Source: Dehalococcoidia bacterium
GTDB taxonomy: Bacteria > Chloroflexota > Dehalococcoidia > CAUJGQ01
Reading direction: 5' to 3'
Assembly (NCBI GenBank): GCA_035310145.1
Contig: DATGEL010000043.1
Span: 22,217-86,216, forward strand
Length of the DNA stretch: 64,000 nt
This document shows, piece after piece, positions 8,849 through 17,995 of the stretch. Numbering within the stretch: position 1 is the stretch's first letter; every line of letters begins with the position of its first letter. The notes beneath the pieces were generated by a model. The model was not told the origin of the DNA and searched no databases. It was given only the letters and a program-made list of their open reading frames with translations. A program made the translations under genes and the position numbers.

Positions 8849-9508
8849 ATGAACCACCGCCCCTTTAAGAACCGCCTCTATCCCCAGTTCGCCCGCGTGG
8901 GCGGCGCCCTGGCCAGCGAGAAGCGGCTGGAGCTGCTGGACTTACTCGCCCAGGCTCCGCGGCACGTCGAAGCGCTCGCCGCCGAGACCGAGATGTCGGT
9001 TGCGAACGTCTCGCAGCACCTGCAGGTGCTGCGCAACGCCCGCCTCGTCGAGGCCGAGCGGGACGGCAACCGGGTGCTCTACCGCCTCGCCAGCGAGGAT
9101 GTCTTGCGTCTCTGGCTGATGCTGCGGACCGTGGCGGAGCGACAGTTCGCCGAGGTTCAAGCCATCGCACACGAGTACGCCGTGGATGGCGCCGACGCCC
9201 AGCCGTACGCCCGTGACAGGGTGGAACAGCTCGCCGCACAGGGCGAGGTGTTGCTGCTCGATGTGCGCCCGCCCGTCGAATATGCGCACGGCCACCTGCC
9301 GGGCGCGCTCTCCGTTCCCATCGATGACCTGCCGCGGCGACTGCAGGAGTTGCCGCGGGACCGGCCCATCGTGGCCTACTGCCGGGGCGCGTACTGCCTG
9401 TTTGCCGACGAAGCCGTGGCGCTGCTGCGGCGCCACGGCTACGAGGCCTTCCGCCTTGAGGGCGGCTGGCCGGAGTGGCAGGCGGAGCAGCGTCCGGTCG
9501 CCCGCTAG
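8849..9508 (+). CDS. ArsR-family regulator with C-terminal rhodanese domain
   Basis: The protein is 219 aa. Residues about 12-85 form the winged helix of ArsR/SmtB (EKRLELLDLLAQAPRHVEAL, then MSVANVSQHLQVLRNARLV). Residues about 115-210 form a rhodanese domain (LLLDVRPPVEYAHGHLPGA) with the active loop AYCRGAYC. The loop has two cysteines three residues apart, suited to persulfide sensing. ArsR-rhodanese fusions are known as regulators of reactive-sulfur genes. It is divergent from the MFS/CstB-like operon, which it most likely represses. GTATGCTGGGGCC precedes the ATG. Confidence 0.85.
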   Translation: MNHRPFKNRLYPQFARVGGALASEKRLELLDLLAQAPRHVEALAAETEMSVANVSQHLQVLRNARLVEAERDGNRVLYRLASEDVLRLWLMLRTVAERQFAEVQAIAHEYAVDGADAQPYARDRVEQLAAQGEVLLLDVRPPVEYAHGHLPGALSVPIDDLPRRLQELPRDRPIVAYCRGAYCLFADEAVALLRRHGYEAFRLEGGWPEWQAEQRPVAR

Positions 9509-9678
9509 TTCAAGCCGCGGCCGGTGACTGCATTACGAATACGCCAGCACGCGCTGAAGACTCACCGTGCCTGCGCACAGGTCGCGCGGGCCGAGCAGGT
9601 CGTCCGGGCTGGCCAGACTCAAGGGATTGCAGAATGGATAGTATCGCCAGCAGTCCATCGCCCCTCGGCTGAGGCCGG

Positions 9679-11520
9679 TTACACTGCCACGCCGGCGAGT
9701 TTGCGCTTTGTCGCCGGCTCGCCCAGAAACTGGCGGCGGTAGAGGTCCGCGTACACGCCGTCCTGCGCCAGCAGCTCGTGGTGACTGCCGCGCTCAACGA
9801 TCCGGCCGTGGTCGAAGACGAGGATGAGATCGGCCGCGAGCACCGTGGAGAGCCGGTGGGCGATCACAAACGCCGTTCTCCCGGCGAAGAGCGGCCGCAG
9901 CGCCGCCTGGATAAGCTGCTCCGATACCGTATCCAGGTTCGAGGTCGCCTCATCGAGGATGACCAGCCGTGGGTTCTTGAGGATCACCCGCGCAATCGCC
10001 AGCCGCTGTTTCTCGCCGCCGCTGAGGCGAAGCCCCCGTTCGCCCACGAGCGTGTCGTAGCCCTCCGGCAGCGACGCGATGAAGTCGTGGATCTGGGCGG
10101 CACGCGTCGCCGCTTCCAGCTCAGCCTGGGCGGCGTCGGGGCGGGCGTAGAGCAGGTTATCGCGCACGCTGGCGTGGAACAGGAACGTATCCTGAAAGAC
10201 GATGCCAAGCTGCCGGCTCAGCGATTCCACCGTCATGGCGCGCAGGTCCACGCCATCGAGCAGGATGCGGCCATGCTGCGGGTCGTAGAAGCGGGCGAGC
10301 AGGTACGTGGCCGTCGTTTTGCCGGCGCCGCTCGGGCCGACGAGCGCAACGAGCTGACCCGATTCCACCTGGAAAGACACGCCGGCGACGGCCGGTTGCA
10401 CAGTTCCGGGGTAGGCAAAGGTTACACCCTCGAAGGTCACCCGACCCTGCACGTGCGCCACGGTTCGGGCCTCCGGCTGGTCGCTGACCTCGGGCGGCAG
10501 GTCGAGCACGGCAAACAGACGTTGAAAAAGCGCCAGCGAGCCGGTGATGTTGACGTACGTGTTGCCGAGTGACCCCGCCGCACCGGCCAGCCGGCCGGCG
10601 AGGATCGTGATCACGCTGACCACGGTGCCGACGCTGGCCTGGCCGTGCAGCACCAGGTAGCCGCCGAACAGGAGCAAGAGCCCCGGCCCCAGGGTGATAA
10701 GCACGGTGCCCATCAGCTGAAACCAGCGCCCAATCATCGTTTGCCGCACTTCGAGCCGCCGCAGCTCGGCGTTGAGCACGCGGAAGCGGGCGTGCTCGGC
10801 GCGTTCTTTGGTGAAGGCCTTGACCAGCAGCATGCCCGAGATGCCGAGCACCTCCTGCAGGTAGGCGCTCATCTCGCCGAGCTGCTCCTGGGTGCGCCGG
10901 CGAGCCCGGTACGTCGCCTGGCCCACATAGCGGCTTGGGATCAGGATGAGCGGCATGAGTACGAAGGCCGCCAGCGTCAGCTGCCAGCTCAAGATCAACA
11001 TCAAGACGAGCGTGGTCACGACGGTCGCGACGTTGCTGACCAGGCCGAAGACCGTCTCGGCGACGGCGTCCTGGATGCCGCCCACGTCGTTGTTCATGCG
11101 CGACAACAGGTCGCCGGAGCGGGTACTGGTGTAAAAGCCGACCGACTGGCCGAGCAGGTGACTGAAGAGTTGCTCGCGCAGGTCGAACATGATGCCCTGG
11201 CTGATCGTCGCCGTCAGGTACTCCTGCAGCACGCCCACCAGGCCGCCGAGCAGCGTTGCCCCGACCCCGGCGCCGACCAGCAGCGCCAGCGGCCGCAGGC
11301 CCGCGTCCGGATGGGCCAGATAGTCAATCAGACCCTTGGTGACCAGTGCGGGCGCCAACCCCAGCCCGGCCCCGGCGCCGATGCAGCCGAACACGATGAG
11401 GGCGCGCCGCCAGTACGGGCGGAAGTAGGCAAAGACGCGCCGGAGCAGGCACAGGCTGAGCGGCGCCTGCTCGCCCCAGTCCGTCGCCATGCTCGGTCCG
11501 ACACAGAAACGCGGCGGCAT
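9679..11520 (-). CDS. ABC transporter, fused permease-ATPase (MsbA/LmrA type)
   Basis: The product is 613 aa. Residues about 20-330 form a six-helix type-1 exporter domain. The C-terminal part is an ABC ATPase with Walker A GPSGAGKTTA, Q-loop FQDTFLF, signature LSGGEKQR, Walker B RLVILDEATS and the H-loop FVIAHRLST. One polypeptide is a half transporter and should act as a homodimer in the cytoplasmic membrane. AAGGAG lies six bases before ATG 11520. The substrate (lipid, drug or peptide) cannot be read from the sequence. No partner gene is adjacent. Confidence 0.9.
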   Translation of the reverse strand: MPPRFCVGPSMATDWGEQAPLSLCLLRRVFAYFRPYWRRALIVFGCIGAGAGLGLAPALVTKGLIDYLAHPDAGLRPLALLVGAGVGATLLGGLVGVLQEYLTATISQGIMFDLREQLFSHLLGQSVGFYTSTRSGDLLSRMNNDVGGIQDAVAETVFGLVSNVATVVTTLVLMLILSWQLTLAAFVLMPLILIPSRYVGQATYRARRRTQEQLGEMSAYLQEVLGISGMLLVKAFTKERAEHARFRVLNAELRRLEVRQTMIGRWFQLMGTVLITLGPGLLLLFGGYLVLHGQASVGTVVSVITILAGRLAGAAGSLGNTYVNITGSLALFQRLFAVLDLPPEVSDQPEARTVAHVQGRVTFEGVTFAYPGTVQPAVAGVSFQVESGQLVALVGPSGAGKTTATYLLARFYDPQHGRILLDGVDLRAMTVESLSRQLGIVFQDTFLFHASVRDNLLYARPDAAQAELEAATRAAQIHDFIASLPEGYDTLVGERGLRLSGGEKQRLAIARVILKNPRLVILDEATSNLDTVSEQLIQAALRPLFAGRTAFVIAHRLSTVLAADLILVFDHGRIVERGSHHELLAQDGVYADLYRRQFLGEPATKRKLAGVAV

Positions 11521-11796
11521 GCGCGGCTCCTTGCGTCAGGCGCGTGTGTACGTCGCTGTACTCACGACGGCAATGGCCACCTCGATTGTAGCGCCCTGCC
11601 TGGGACGCTTGCCCGGTGCGAACCCGCCAGGAGCGGACACAACCCGCGCGTTCGCACGCTGCCCTCCCTCTTTCTTCGCAAGATATTCGATGTCGTTCAC
11701 CTCATCACATCCGTGTATGAGGGTGTATGATGCTCCGACCGACGAGCGTTGCCGAAACGCGATCGTAACCGGGCAGCGGCAGGAAGGAGCAGCCTC

Positions 11797-12345
11797 ATGC
11801 GGTACCGGCTCATGGTCCTGGCAGTCGTTCTAGCGCTCGGTGGCGCCCTCGCCCGCGCGCCCGTTCGGGCAGACAGTGGGGCAGCGACTTATCACTACCT
11901 GCTCGGAGCGGGGCTCATCTGTGCCCTTGGCCCCAGCGTCTGTCCCGATGTCGCCATGGCATCCAATGGCGACACTATTGCTCTGAGCGGTCAGGGCACG
12001 CTCAGTATTCATCCCAAGACGGCCTCCGGCGGCGGCACCTTCGTCCATATGCACGGCAGCACCGTGCTCGGCAAAGGCACCTGGACGGCGACTGACCTCC
12101 TCAGCTTCGACGCGACCGGCTCCGACCCCAGTCTCGGCCTGCCGCCGAGCTTCAGCGGCGGGCAGGCTATTCTCCGTGTCCACCTTGTTGGGGCGTCAGG
12201 CGAGCAGTTCGATGGCATCCTGACTCAGGACTGCGATCTCGGCACCAACCCACCCGGTCACGCGGAGGGAGTTCGGTTAGTCGTCCAGGGGGCGCTCAAC
12301 TTCAATGACAAGGTCAGCGGCGGGACGCTCTTCATTAAGCAGTAA
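11797..12345 (+). CDS. Secreted protein of unknown function
   Basis: The start ATG 11797 follows GGAAGGAG at good spacing; an upstream in-frame extension to 11749 has no signal. The 182-aa product begins with a classical signal peptide (MRYRLMVLAVVLALGGALA, cleavage near ARA-DSG). The mature part is beta-rich, with Gly/Ser/Thr and four cysteines (LICALGPSVC, QDCDLG). It resembles small extracytoplasmic beta-barrel proteins without an assigned role. Its last codons, AAG CAG TAA, lie inside a heptanucleotide tandem repeat, so the C-terminus may vary among strains. Confidence 0.65.
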   Translation: MRYRLMVLAVVLALGGALARAPVRADSGAATYHYLLGAGLICALGPSVCPDVAMASNGDTIALSGQGTLSIHPKTASGGGTFVHMHGSTVLGKGTWTATDLLSFDATGSDPSLGLPPSFSGGQAILRVHLVGASGEQFDGILTQDCDLGTNPPGHAEGVRLVVQGALNFNDKVSGGTLFIKQ

Positions 12346-12370
12346 GCAGTAAGCAGCAAGCAGTAAGCCG
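12336..12370. repeat. Five tandem TAAGCAG heptamers over a stop codon
   Basis: Three exact TAAGCAG units (12336-12356) are followed by CAAGCAG and TAAGCCG. The first unit encodes the last Lys-Gln of the secreted protein and the second supplies its TAA stop. Seven-base units change the frame when gained or lost, but since every unit carries a TAA the stop is robust. It is probably a slippage-prone tract. Confidence 0.85.
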
Positions 12371-12444
12371 TGAGCGCATCCCTGTGCAGCGCGCGACGGC
12401 AGCCAGCGGCAGAGCTGGAAGTAGTTCCAGCCCTGCCGTCGCTC

Positions 12445-13107
12445 TCATGACATCACGAGGCCGTCCGGGTCTTCGAAGACGCGCCGGCCAAACGCTACGG
12501 CGTCGTCCAGCGCGAGGATCTGGCCATCCAGCTCCGGATGAGCCCGTAGGTACTCGTCTGCCGCCTCCGCCGAGCGGAAGAAGTTGATGAACGGGCAGCG
12601 GCATGCGGCCGCCGTGCCCTCACCGCCGCTGCTGCCGGCAAAGACGATCACGCTCGGCGGGTCCGCGGCCGCGCGCCCGGTCACTGGATCGATCTGGACC
12701 TGCAACGGCTCGTTCGTGGCCGCGTCGCGCGACGTAATCGCCGCCGCCCGCTGCACCATGTATGGGATGCCGAGGGCGTCGATGGCGCACATCGCGAAGA
12801 CGGTCGCCCGGCCCAGGATCGCCACCCGGTGTTCAGTCGGCACAGCGGAAAATGGGTAGGCGCCGAGGATCGCTCCGTCGGCGGCAGCGGTCACCAGCAT
12901 GTCATGCCGGACCAGTTCGGCCAGCGCCGTATCCAGGCCCACGCCAGCCGCGTCGGCTACGCTGCGCAGCTCGGCCGGCGCCGGCGGCTGTCCGCGCTCG
13001 AGAAACCCGTGCAGGATTGCGCGCAGTACGCCCAGTTCACCGTCGCCGAGGCCCGCGCCTTTGACTCTCCACCAGCGGTTCGGTATGTTTTTGGACTCCA
13101 GCGTCAT
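12445..13107 (-). CDS. Second alkylmercury-lyase-like protein (MerB family)
   Basis: The start ATG 13107 follows AGGGAG; the product is 220 aa. It has an N-terminal winged-helix-like part (residues 20-85) and a C-terminal lyase-like part. FAMCAIDALG places Cys107 and Asp110 in the C-x-x-D arrangement of the MerB active site (C96/D99 in plasmid R831b MerB). AACRCPFINFF supplies Cys169/Cys171 near the place of MerB Cys159. MerB protonates and breaks carbon-mercury bonds, giving Hg(II) for MerA. It is the last gene of the mer cluster, after the P450 and 170 bp away. It differs strongly from the frameshifted MerB at 14696-15311. It could act on another organometal or be only a MerB-fold protein. 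Confidence 0.7.
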   Translation of the reverse strand: MTLESKNIPNRWWRVKGAGLGDGELGVLRAILHGFLERGQPPAPAELRSVADAAGVGLDTALAELVRHDMLVTAAADGAILGAYPFSAVPTEHRVAILGRATVFAMCAIDALGIPYMVQRAAAITSRDAATNEPLQVQIDPVTGRAAADPPSVIVFAGSSGGEGTAAACRCPFINFFRSAEAADEYLRAHPELDGQILALDDAVAFGRRVFEDPDGLVMS

Positions 13108-13198
13108 GGTCTCTCCCTGACCCACAGCGTGCTGCCGCATCCTGGGTATTCCTCGCCCGATGTTGCTATCCGCCGACGCAGCATTGTGCCGGCGCGAT

Positions 13199-13227
13199 CC
13201 CCGGCCAGCGCCAGGCGCTGGCCGGGG
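13199..13227 (-). terminator. Strong GC hairpin after the P450 gene
   Basis: Arms of 14 bp (CCCCGGCCAGCGCC and its exact complement) are separated by one A, at 13199-13227. It lies 50 bp after the P450 stop and before the second merB-like gene on the minus strand. There is no T-tract, so it may act as a partial terminator or an mRNA-stabilising stem rather than a classical intrinsic terminator. Confidence 0.5.
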
Positions 13228-13277
13228 AGATGGTCGCTGGCCTGCCGATCAGATGACAACCGGCAGCTCGGATCGCC

Positions 13278-14606
<1,329 letters not shown>

Positions 14607-14695
14607 GGTAGCTCCTCAAGCCAGGTAGATAGCGTCACCTGTGGCTACTCTTGGGGCTCGCGGCGGGACTCGCCGCGGCGCCGGATGTCGGCCGG

Positions 14696-15311
14696 TCAGC
14701 GGCGCAGCCAGCCGAGCTCTGTCAGCACCCGCTGGCGCAGCTCGAAGTCTTCCTCCACGGAGTTGAGCTGCCCCTCGGGGTGTTCAGCGAGCCAGCCCGC
14801 GGCGACCTCGCGCGAGCTGACGAAGCTGCCGAGGCTGCAGATCTCGGCCCGCACGTCGGCGACCCGCTGCTCGGGGCGCACCTCGGACACCACCGCGGGG
14901 CGGATCGACCCGCCGGACCGACTCCGGCGTCAGCTCGGCACGGATGGGTCGCCCTGTGACCGGGCAGGTCGACTCGGCCACACCGTCGGTGCTCAGCAGC
15001 GCTGAGAAGGTCAGGATATCTGAGGCGCACCAGCCGTAGACGGTGCGGCCGTCGAACATGAAGCGATGCGGCGTCGGCCGCAACGTGAGCCCGAACCCCA
15101 CGATCCTGCCCGCGCCGTCCCACTCGACGCTCGGCTGCCGTGCGAGCTGCGCTCGCACTTCGCCGACCGTCCAGCCGCCGGCTTCGGCAAGCTGCTCGAC
15201 GGTCACCGGCTCGCCGGCTGCCAGCAGACGCACCAGCGGCGGTATCAGCTTGAACTCGTCGTACTGACCGATCACGGCTACGCCGCGCCGCACCTGTTCC
15301 TCTAGCTTCAT
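14696..15311 (-). pseudogene. merB: Alkylmercury lyase MerB, interrupted by a single-base frameshift
   Basis: From ATG 15311 (GGGAGGAGG upstream) the frame gives MerB up to SVRRVDPP. After a run of four C (plus-strand GGGG at 14897-14900) the family sequence goes on in another frame: VVSEVRPEQRVADVR, EICSLGSFVSSREVAAGW, to a stop at 14696. Removing one C restores 204 aa. The repaired protein has Cys95 and Asp98 (GWCASDIL), Cys116 and Cys158 (EICSLG). These correspond one-for-one with C96, D99, C117 and C159 of R831b MerB. The active site is thus intact in both pieces. It is either a recent frameshift, a sequencing error in a homopolymer, or a programmed slip. It is placed right behind a MerR-type promoter. 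Confidence 0.8.
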
Positions 15312-15379
15312 GACCTCGACCTCCTCCCGTGCACCGTTGAACTGCCTGCCAGCGATGAAGCTGGTTTGTGCACGGTCTG

Positions 15380-15411
15380 AGTGTCGAGCCTCCCCCTTGG
15401 GGGAGAGTCAA
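15380..15411 (-). promoter_or_regulatory. MerR-type promoter with operator in a 20-bp spacer
   Basis: On the minus strand a -35 TTGACT (15411-15406) and a -10 GACACT (15385-15380) are 20 bp apart. The spacer contains the perfect palindrome CTCCCCCAAGGGGGAG (15405-15390). An over-long spacer filled by a dyad is the hallmark of promoters twisted open by MerR-family activators. The -35 overlaps the TGA stop of the MerR-family gene just upstream. The promoter faces merB, the P450 and the second merB-like gene. Confidence 0.75.
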
Positions 15412-15794
15412 GCGGTGTACTGCCGGATGGTCGCATCGACGCTCGCCATGCTCTGCCGCAGGCGGGCGCGCTTGGCCTCAAGCTGCGCGGCCTGCTCGTC
15501 GAGGCGCGCCATCGCCCGGGCCAACGCCTGCGGGAGCAACTCGGAAAGGTTCGCACTGCTGCACTGAGCGCTGGCGATCGCTTGCATCTCGCGCAGCGTC
15601 AGCCCGGCCGCCTGCATGGCGCGAATGCACTGGACGCAGGCCACGGCCTCATGCGGAAAGAGCCGGTAGTTTGCCTCGCTGCGGCCGGCGACAAGGAGCA
15701 ACCTGCGCTCGTCGTACAGTCGCAGGGCCTTGACCGAGACACCGGTTTGCCGCGCCAGGTCCCCGATGTGCAGCCGTGCTCGTCGCGACATCAC
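15408..15794 (-). CDS. MerR-family transcriptional activator
   Basis: The protein is 128 aa. The N-terminal winged helix reads HIGDLARQTGVSVKALRLYD, then EANYRLFPHEAVACVQCIRAMQAAGL. A long dimerisation helix follows (ALARAMARLDEQAAQL). Cysteines sit at ACVQC in the DNA-binding half and at AQCSS just before the long helix. They do not match the C82/C117/C126 triad of Tn501 MerR closely, so the inducer is uncertain: an organomercurial, Hg(II) or another soft metal. The start is GTG 15794 or the adjacent ATG 15791, overlapping the stop of the upstream flavin-fold gene. It probably controls the promoter at 15380-15411. Confidence 0.8.
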   Translation of the reverse strand: MMSRRARLHIGDLARQTGVSVKALRLYDERRLLLVAGRSEANYRLFPHEAVACVQCIRAMQAAGLTLREMQAIASAQCSSANLSELLPQALARAMARLDEQAAQLEAKRARLRQSMASVDATIRQYTA

Positions 15795-16303
15795 CGAACT
15801 CCCCGTCCCGCTTCGTGCGCTCCATCGCGGTCAGCCAGCGCGCTGGGCAAGCGGCGTTCGAAGTCGAGCACGCCCACCCAGGTGGGGTGGATGGTGATGC
15901 GCGTCATGCCCAGGCCCATCCCGCGCACCTGCTCGACCCAGCCGGTGCCCTGCTCCGCGCCGAGGTAGCGCTGCGCCGCCGCCGCATATTCGGGCGTCAC
16001 CTCGTCGAGGTGCTCGACCGCCGCCGTCCCCCGGACGGAGAGGACCTTGTAGGGCGGCTCGGCGCTGTCGATCGTCAGCGCCACCCGCGGGTGCTGCGCC
16101 AGCGCCTTGAGCTTCGGCGCCCGGGGCGGCGTGCCGAGCACAAACACCGAGCCCGTCCAGTGGAACCAGATCGGCACCACCCGCGGCGTGCCGTCCAACG
16201 CCGCATAGGCCAGGCGGGCCGGGATCGTGGACCGGAGCAACGACTGGGCGACTGGATCCTGCAGCAGGGCGAGGTCTCCCTGGGGGATGGGTATGGTATC
16301 CAT
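15791..16303 (-). CDS. Pyridoxamine-phosphate-oxidase-fold protein (FMN/F420 type)
   Basis: The protein is 170 aa with the split-barrel flavin fold: PARLAYAALDGTPRVVPIWF, then GSVFVLGTPPRAPKLKAL, HPRVALTIDS, and VLSVRGTAAVEHLDEVTPEY. This combination is typical of the F420/FMN-dependent PNPOx-like family in Actinobacteria and Chloroflexota. It likely binds FMN or F420 and reduces a small molecule. It is the only flavin-barrel gene in the mer operon, between the glutaredoxin-like gene (10 bp gap) and the MerR gene (4 bp overlap). Its role in mercury handling is unknown. Confidence 0.75.
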   Translation of the reverse strand: MDTIPIPQGDLALLQDPVAQSLLRSTIPARLAYAALDGTPRVVPIWFHWTGSVFVLGTPPRAPKLKALAQHPRVALTIDSAEPPYKVLSVRGTAAVEHLDEVTPEYAAAAQRYLGAEQGTGWVEQVRGMGLGMTRITIHPTWVGVLDFERRLPSALADRDGAHEAGRGVR

Positions 16304-16313
16304 CGAAGCCTCT

Positions 16314-16571
16314 CTACGGGGTGCATTCTGCGGCGGCCGCCCGTGATGCGAGCAGCTCGGCCAGGCGCTTCGGCTGAAACCCCGCGACCGGTGTGCCGGC
16401 GATGACCGTCAGCGGCGTCGTCAGGTAGCCATAGGTCAGAAACTCGGCCATCGCCGCCGGGTCCGTGTCGATCTCTCTGGGGGTGAAGGCGACGCCGTGC
16501 TCGCGCAGGTAGCGTTCCACGGGGGCGCAGGCGGCGCAGTGGCGTTGGCGGTAGAGCAGTACGGCCGTCAT
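16314..16571 (-). CDS. Glutaredoxin-like protein
   Basis: The protein is 85 aa with a thioredoxin-fold start VLLYRQRHCAACAPVERYL, carrying the redox motif Cys-Ala-Ala-Cys, and the cis-Pro segment TTPLTVIAG. The YGYLTTPL segment matches NrdH/glutaredoxin-like proteins. It could reduce disulfides or hand Hg(II) on between thiols. It follows the CcdA-like gene by 18 bp in the same operon. GAGG lies before ATG 16571. The C-terminus ends in a further cysteine (AAECTP). Confidence 0.8.
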   Translation of the reverse strand: MTAVLLYRQRHCAACAPVERYLREHGVAFTPREIDTDPAAMAEFLTYGYLTTPLTVIAGTPVAGFQPKRLAELLASRAAAAECTP

Positions 16572-16589
16572 CGGAACCTCTGCAATCGC

Positions 16590-17333
16590 TCAGGCGAGCA
16601 CGCGCCCGAGGCTGAACCAGACGTACAGGAGATAGACCCCGGCGGCGACCAGCAGCGCCGCCCCGGTCTGCTCCACGTACGGCAGGGCGTGTCGCAGCCG
16701 GTTGGTGACGGCGCCTTGCGCAAGCGCCGCACCCACACTGACGACCATGAGCACCAGCCCCATGCCAAGCGCATAGTTGAGGAACTGGACGAGCGCATTG
16801 ATGAAGCTGTGAGCGCTGACGGCAGTACCCACGACGATGATGAAGACGGGCAGCGTGCAGCCCAGCGAGGCGACCGCGTAGGCGATGCCGAAGCGGAACA
16901 CGCCGCGCGGGCTGCGGGATCGTGTCAGCCGCACCCGTTCGGCCAGGCCGAGCGACACCCGCCGCCGGGTCAGCAACAGGCTCACCCCCAGGACAATGAG
17001 CAACGCGCCGATGACGAGGCTGGCGTAGGGGAAGAGCCGCACGAGCGCATGGCCGTCGAGCGAGATCACCAGGCCGAGCGGACCGAAGACGGCAAGGAAG
17101 CCGATGGTTGCGATCAGGCCCAGCTGCACCGCCCGCAGGCTGCGGGCCGCAGCCGTCGTGCGCTGTGCGGCGTCCTCGGTGCTGACGTAGTAGGTCGCGT
17201 AGGCCGGCAGCATCAGAAAGCCGCAGGGGTTGACCGAGGCGAGCATGCCGGCGCCAAAGGCGTAGGCCAGCGGCAATCCGACGAGCCAGCCGCTGACGGC
17301 GCTTTGATAGGCCGCGGGGTCGAGCGGGTTCAC
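16590..17333 (-). CDS. CcdA/DsbD-type transmembrane thiol transporter
   Basis: The protein is 247 aa with six predicted membrane helices. The first carries LAYAFGAGMLASVNPCGFLM, the N-P-C-G motif with a redox cysteine of the CcdA/DsbD-gamma family. The fourth region carries GIAYAVASLGCTLPVF with the second cysteine (G-C-T-L-P). Such proteins move reducing power from cytoplasmic thioredoxin across the membrane. The start GTG 17333 overlaps the stop of the TlpA-like gene by 4 bp. Together the pair should form an extracytoplasmic thiol-reducing branch serving the mercury operon. Confidence 0.85.
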   Translation of the reverse strand: MNPLDPAAYQSAVSGWLVGLPLAYAFGAGMLASVNPCGFLMLPAYATYYVSTEDAAQRTTAAARSLRAVQLGLIATIGFLAVFGPLGLVISLDGHALVRLFPYASLVIGALLIVLGVSLLLTRRRVSLGLAERVRLTRSRSPRGVFRFGIAYAVASLGCTLPVFIIVVGTAVSAHSFINALVQFLNYALGMGLVLMVVSVGAALAQGAVTNRLRHALPYVEQTGAALLVAAGVYLLYVWFSLGRVLA

Positions 17334-17950
17334 CGCGGCACCCCGGCCGCCGCGAGCGTCTCTTTGAGCTGGCTCAGCGAACGTGAGCCGATCGTGCGCG
17401 AGACCTCCTTGCCGCCGGCGATGACGATCGTCGTGTCGAGGCTGTTCACGTGGTAGGCCGAGGATACCTGGCTGCCCTGGTCGAGCGCCCAGAGATTGGC
17501 GGGGCTGAACGCCGCTTTCCAGAAGTGTTCCAGGCCGATCAGGTTGTCGCCGAGGTCAATATCCAGGATGACGAAGTTGACCTGCTGCCCCATCTCGCCC
17601 TGGAGCTGGGCGATCGCGCGGGCCTCGGGCACGCAGCTCACGCACCAGGAGGCCATGAAGAACACCACGGTCGGCTTCTCGGTGTGCTGCGAGAGCACGA
17701 AGCGCTGCCCGCCCACAAACGGCGCCGCGGACACGGCGAAGTCGGGCACGCTCAGCGCCGGGCCGCTCGCACGTCCTGGCGGCGAGCCGGCTGCTGCGCT
17801 TACCGCATGGCTGGAGCGCCCGCCCCGGTTGGTGGCGTAGCCCAGGACCAGCACGCCGAGCACCACCAGGATTCCCACGGCGGTGAGGCCGAGAGTGAGC
17901 CTGCGCCGTGACGCGCGGATAGTTGGAGGTCGATGGGAGATGGACGACAT
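17330..17950 (-). CDS. Membrane-anchored TlpA-like thioredoxin
   Basis: The protein is 206 aa. It has one N-terminal membrane helix (about residues 19-41, LTLGLTAVGILVVLGVLVLG) and then an extracytoplasmic thioredoxin domain. The active site is FFMASWCVSCVPEARA (W-C-V-S-C) and a typical VNFVILDIDLGDN strand follows. TlpA/ResA-type proteins reduce or exchange thiols outside the membrane. The coupled CcdA-like gene downstream would keep it reduced. It sits 45 bp behind merA. GGAGC lies just before ATG 17950. Confidence 0.85.
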   Translation of the reverse strand: MSSISHRPPTIRASRRRLTLGLTAVGILVVLGVLVLGYATNRGGRSSHAVSAAAGSPPGRASGPALSVPDFAVSAAPFVGGQRFVLSQHTEKPTVVFFMASWCVSCVPEARAIAQLQGEMGQQVNFVILDIDLGDNLIGLEHFWKAAFSPANLWALDQGSQVSSAYHVNSLDTTIVIAGGKEVSRTIGSRSLSQLKETLAAAGVPR

Positions 17951-17995
17951 GGCCTGCTCCAGCGGGATGCAACCGCGGTGCCGCGCGTGAACCGG

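Noticed and set aside
12336..12370. Phase-variable tract controlling the secreted protein
   Set aside because: Every heptamer carries TAA, so unit gain or loss changes at most a few terminal residues.
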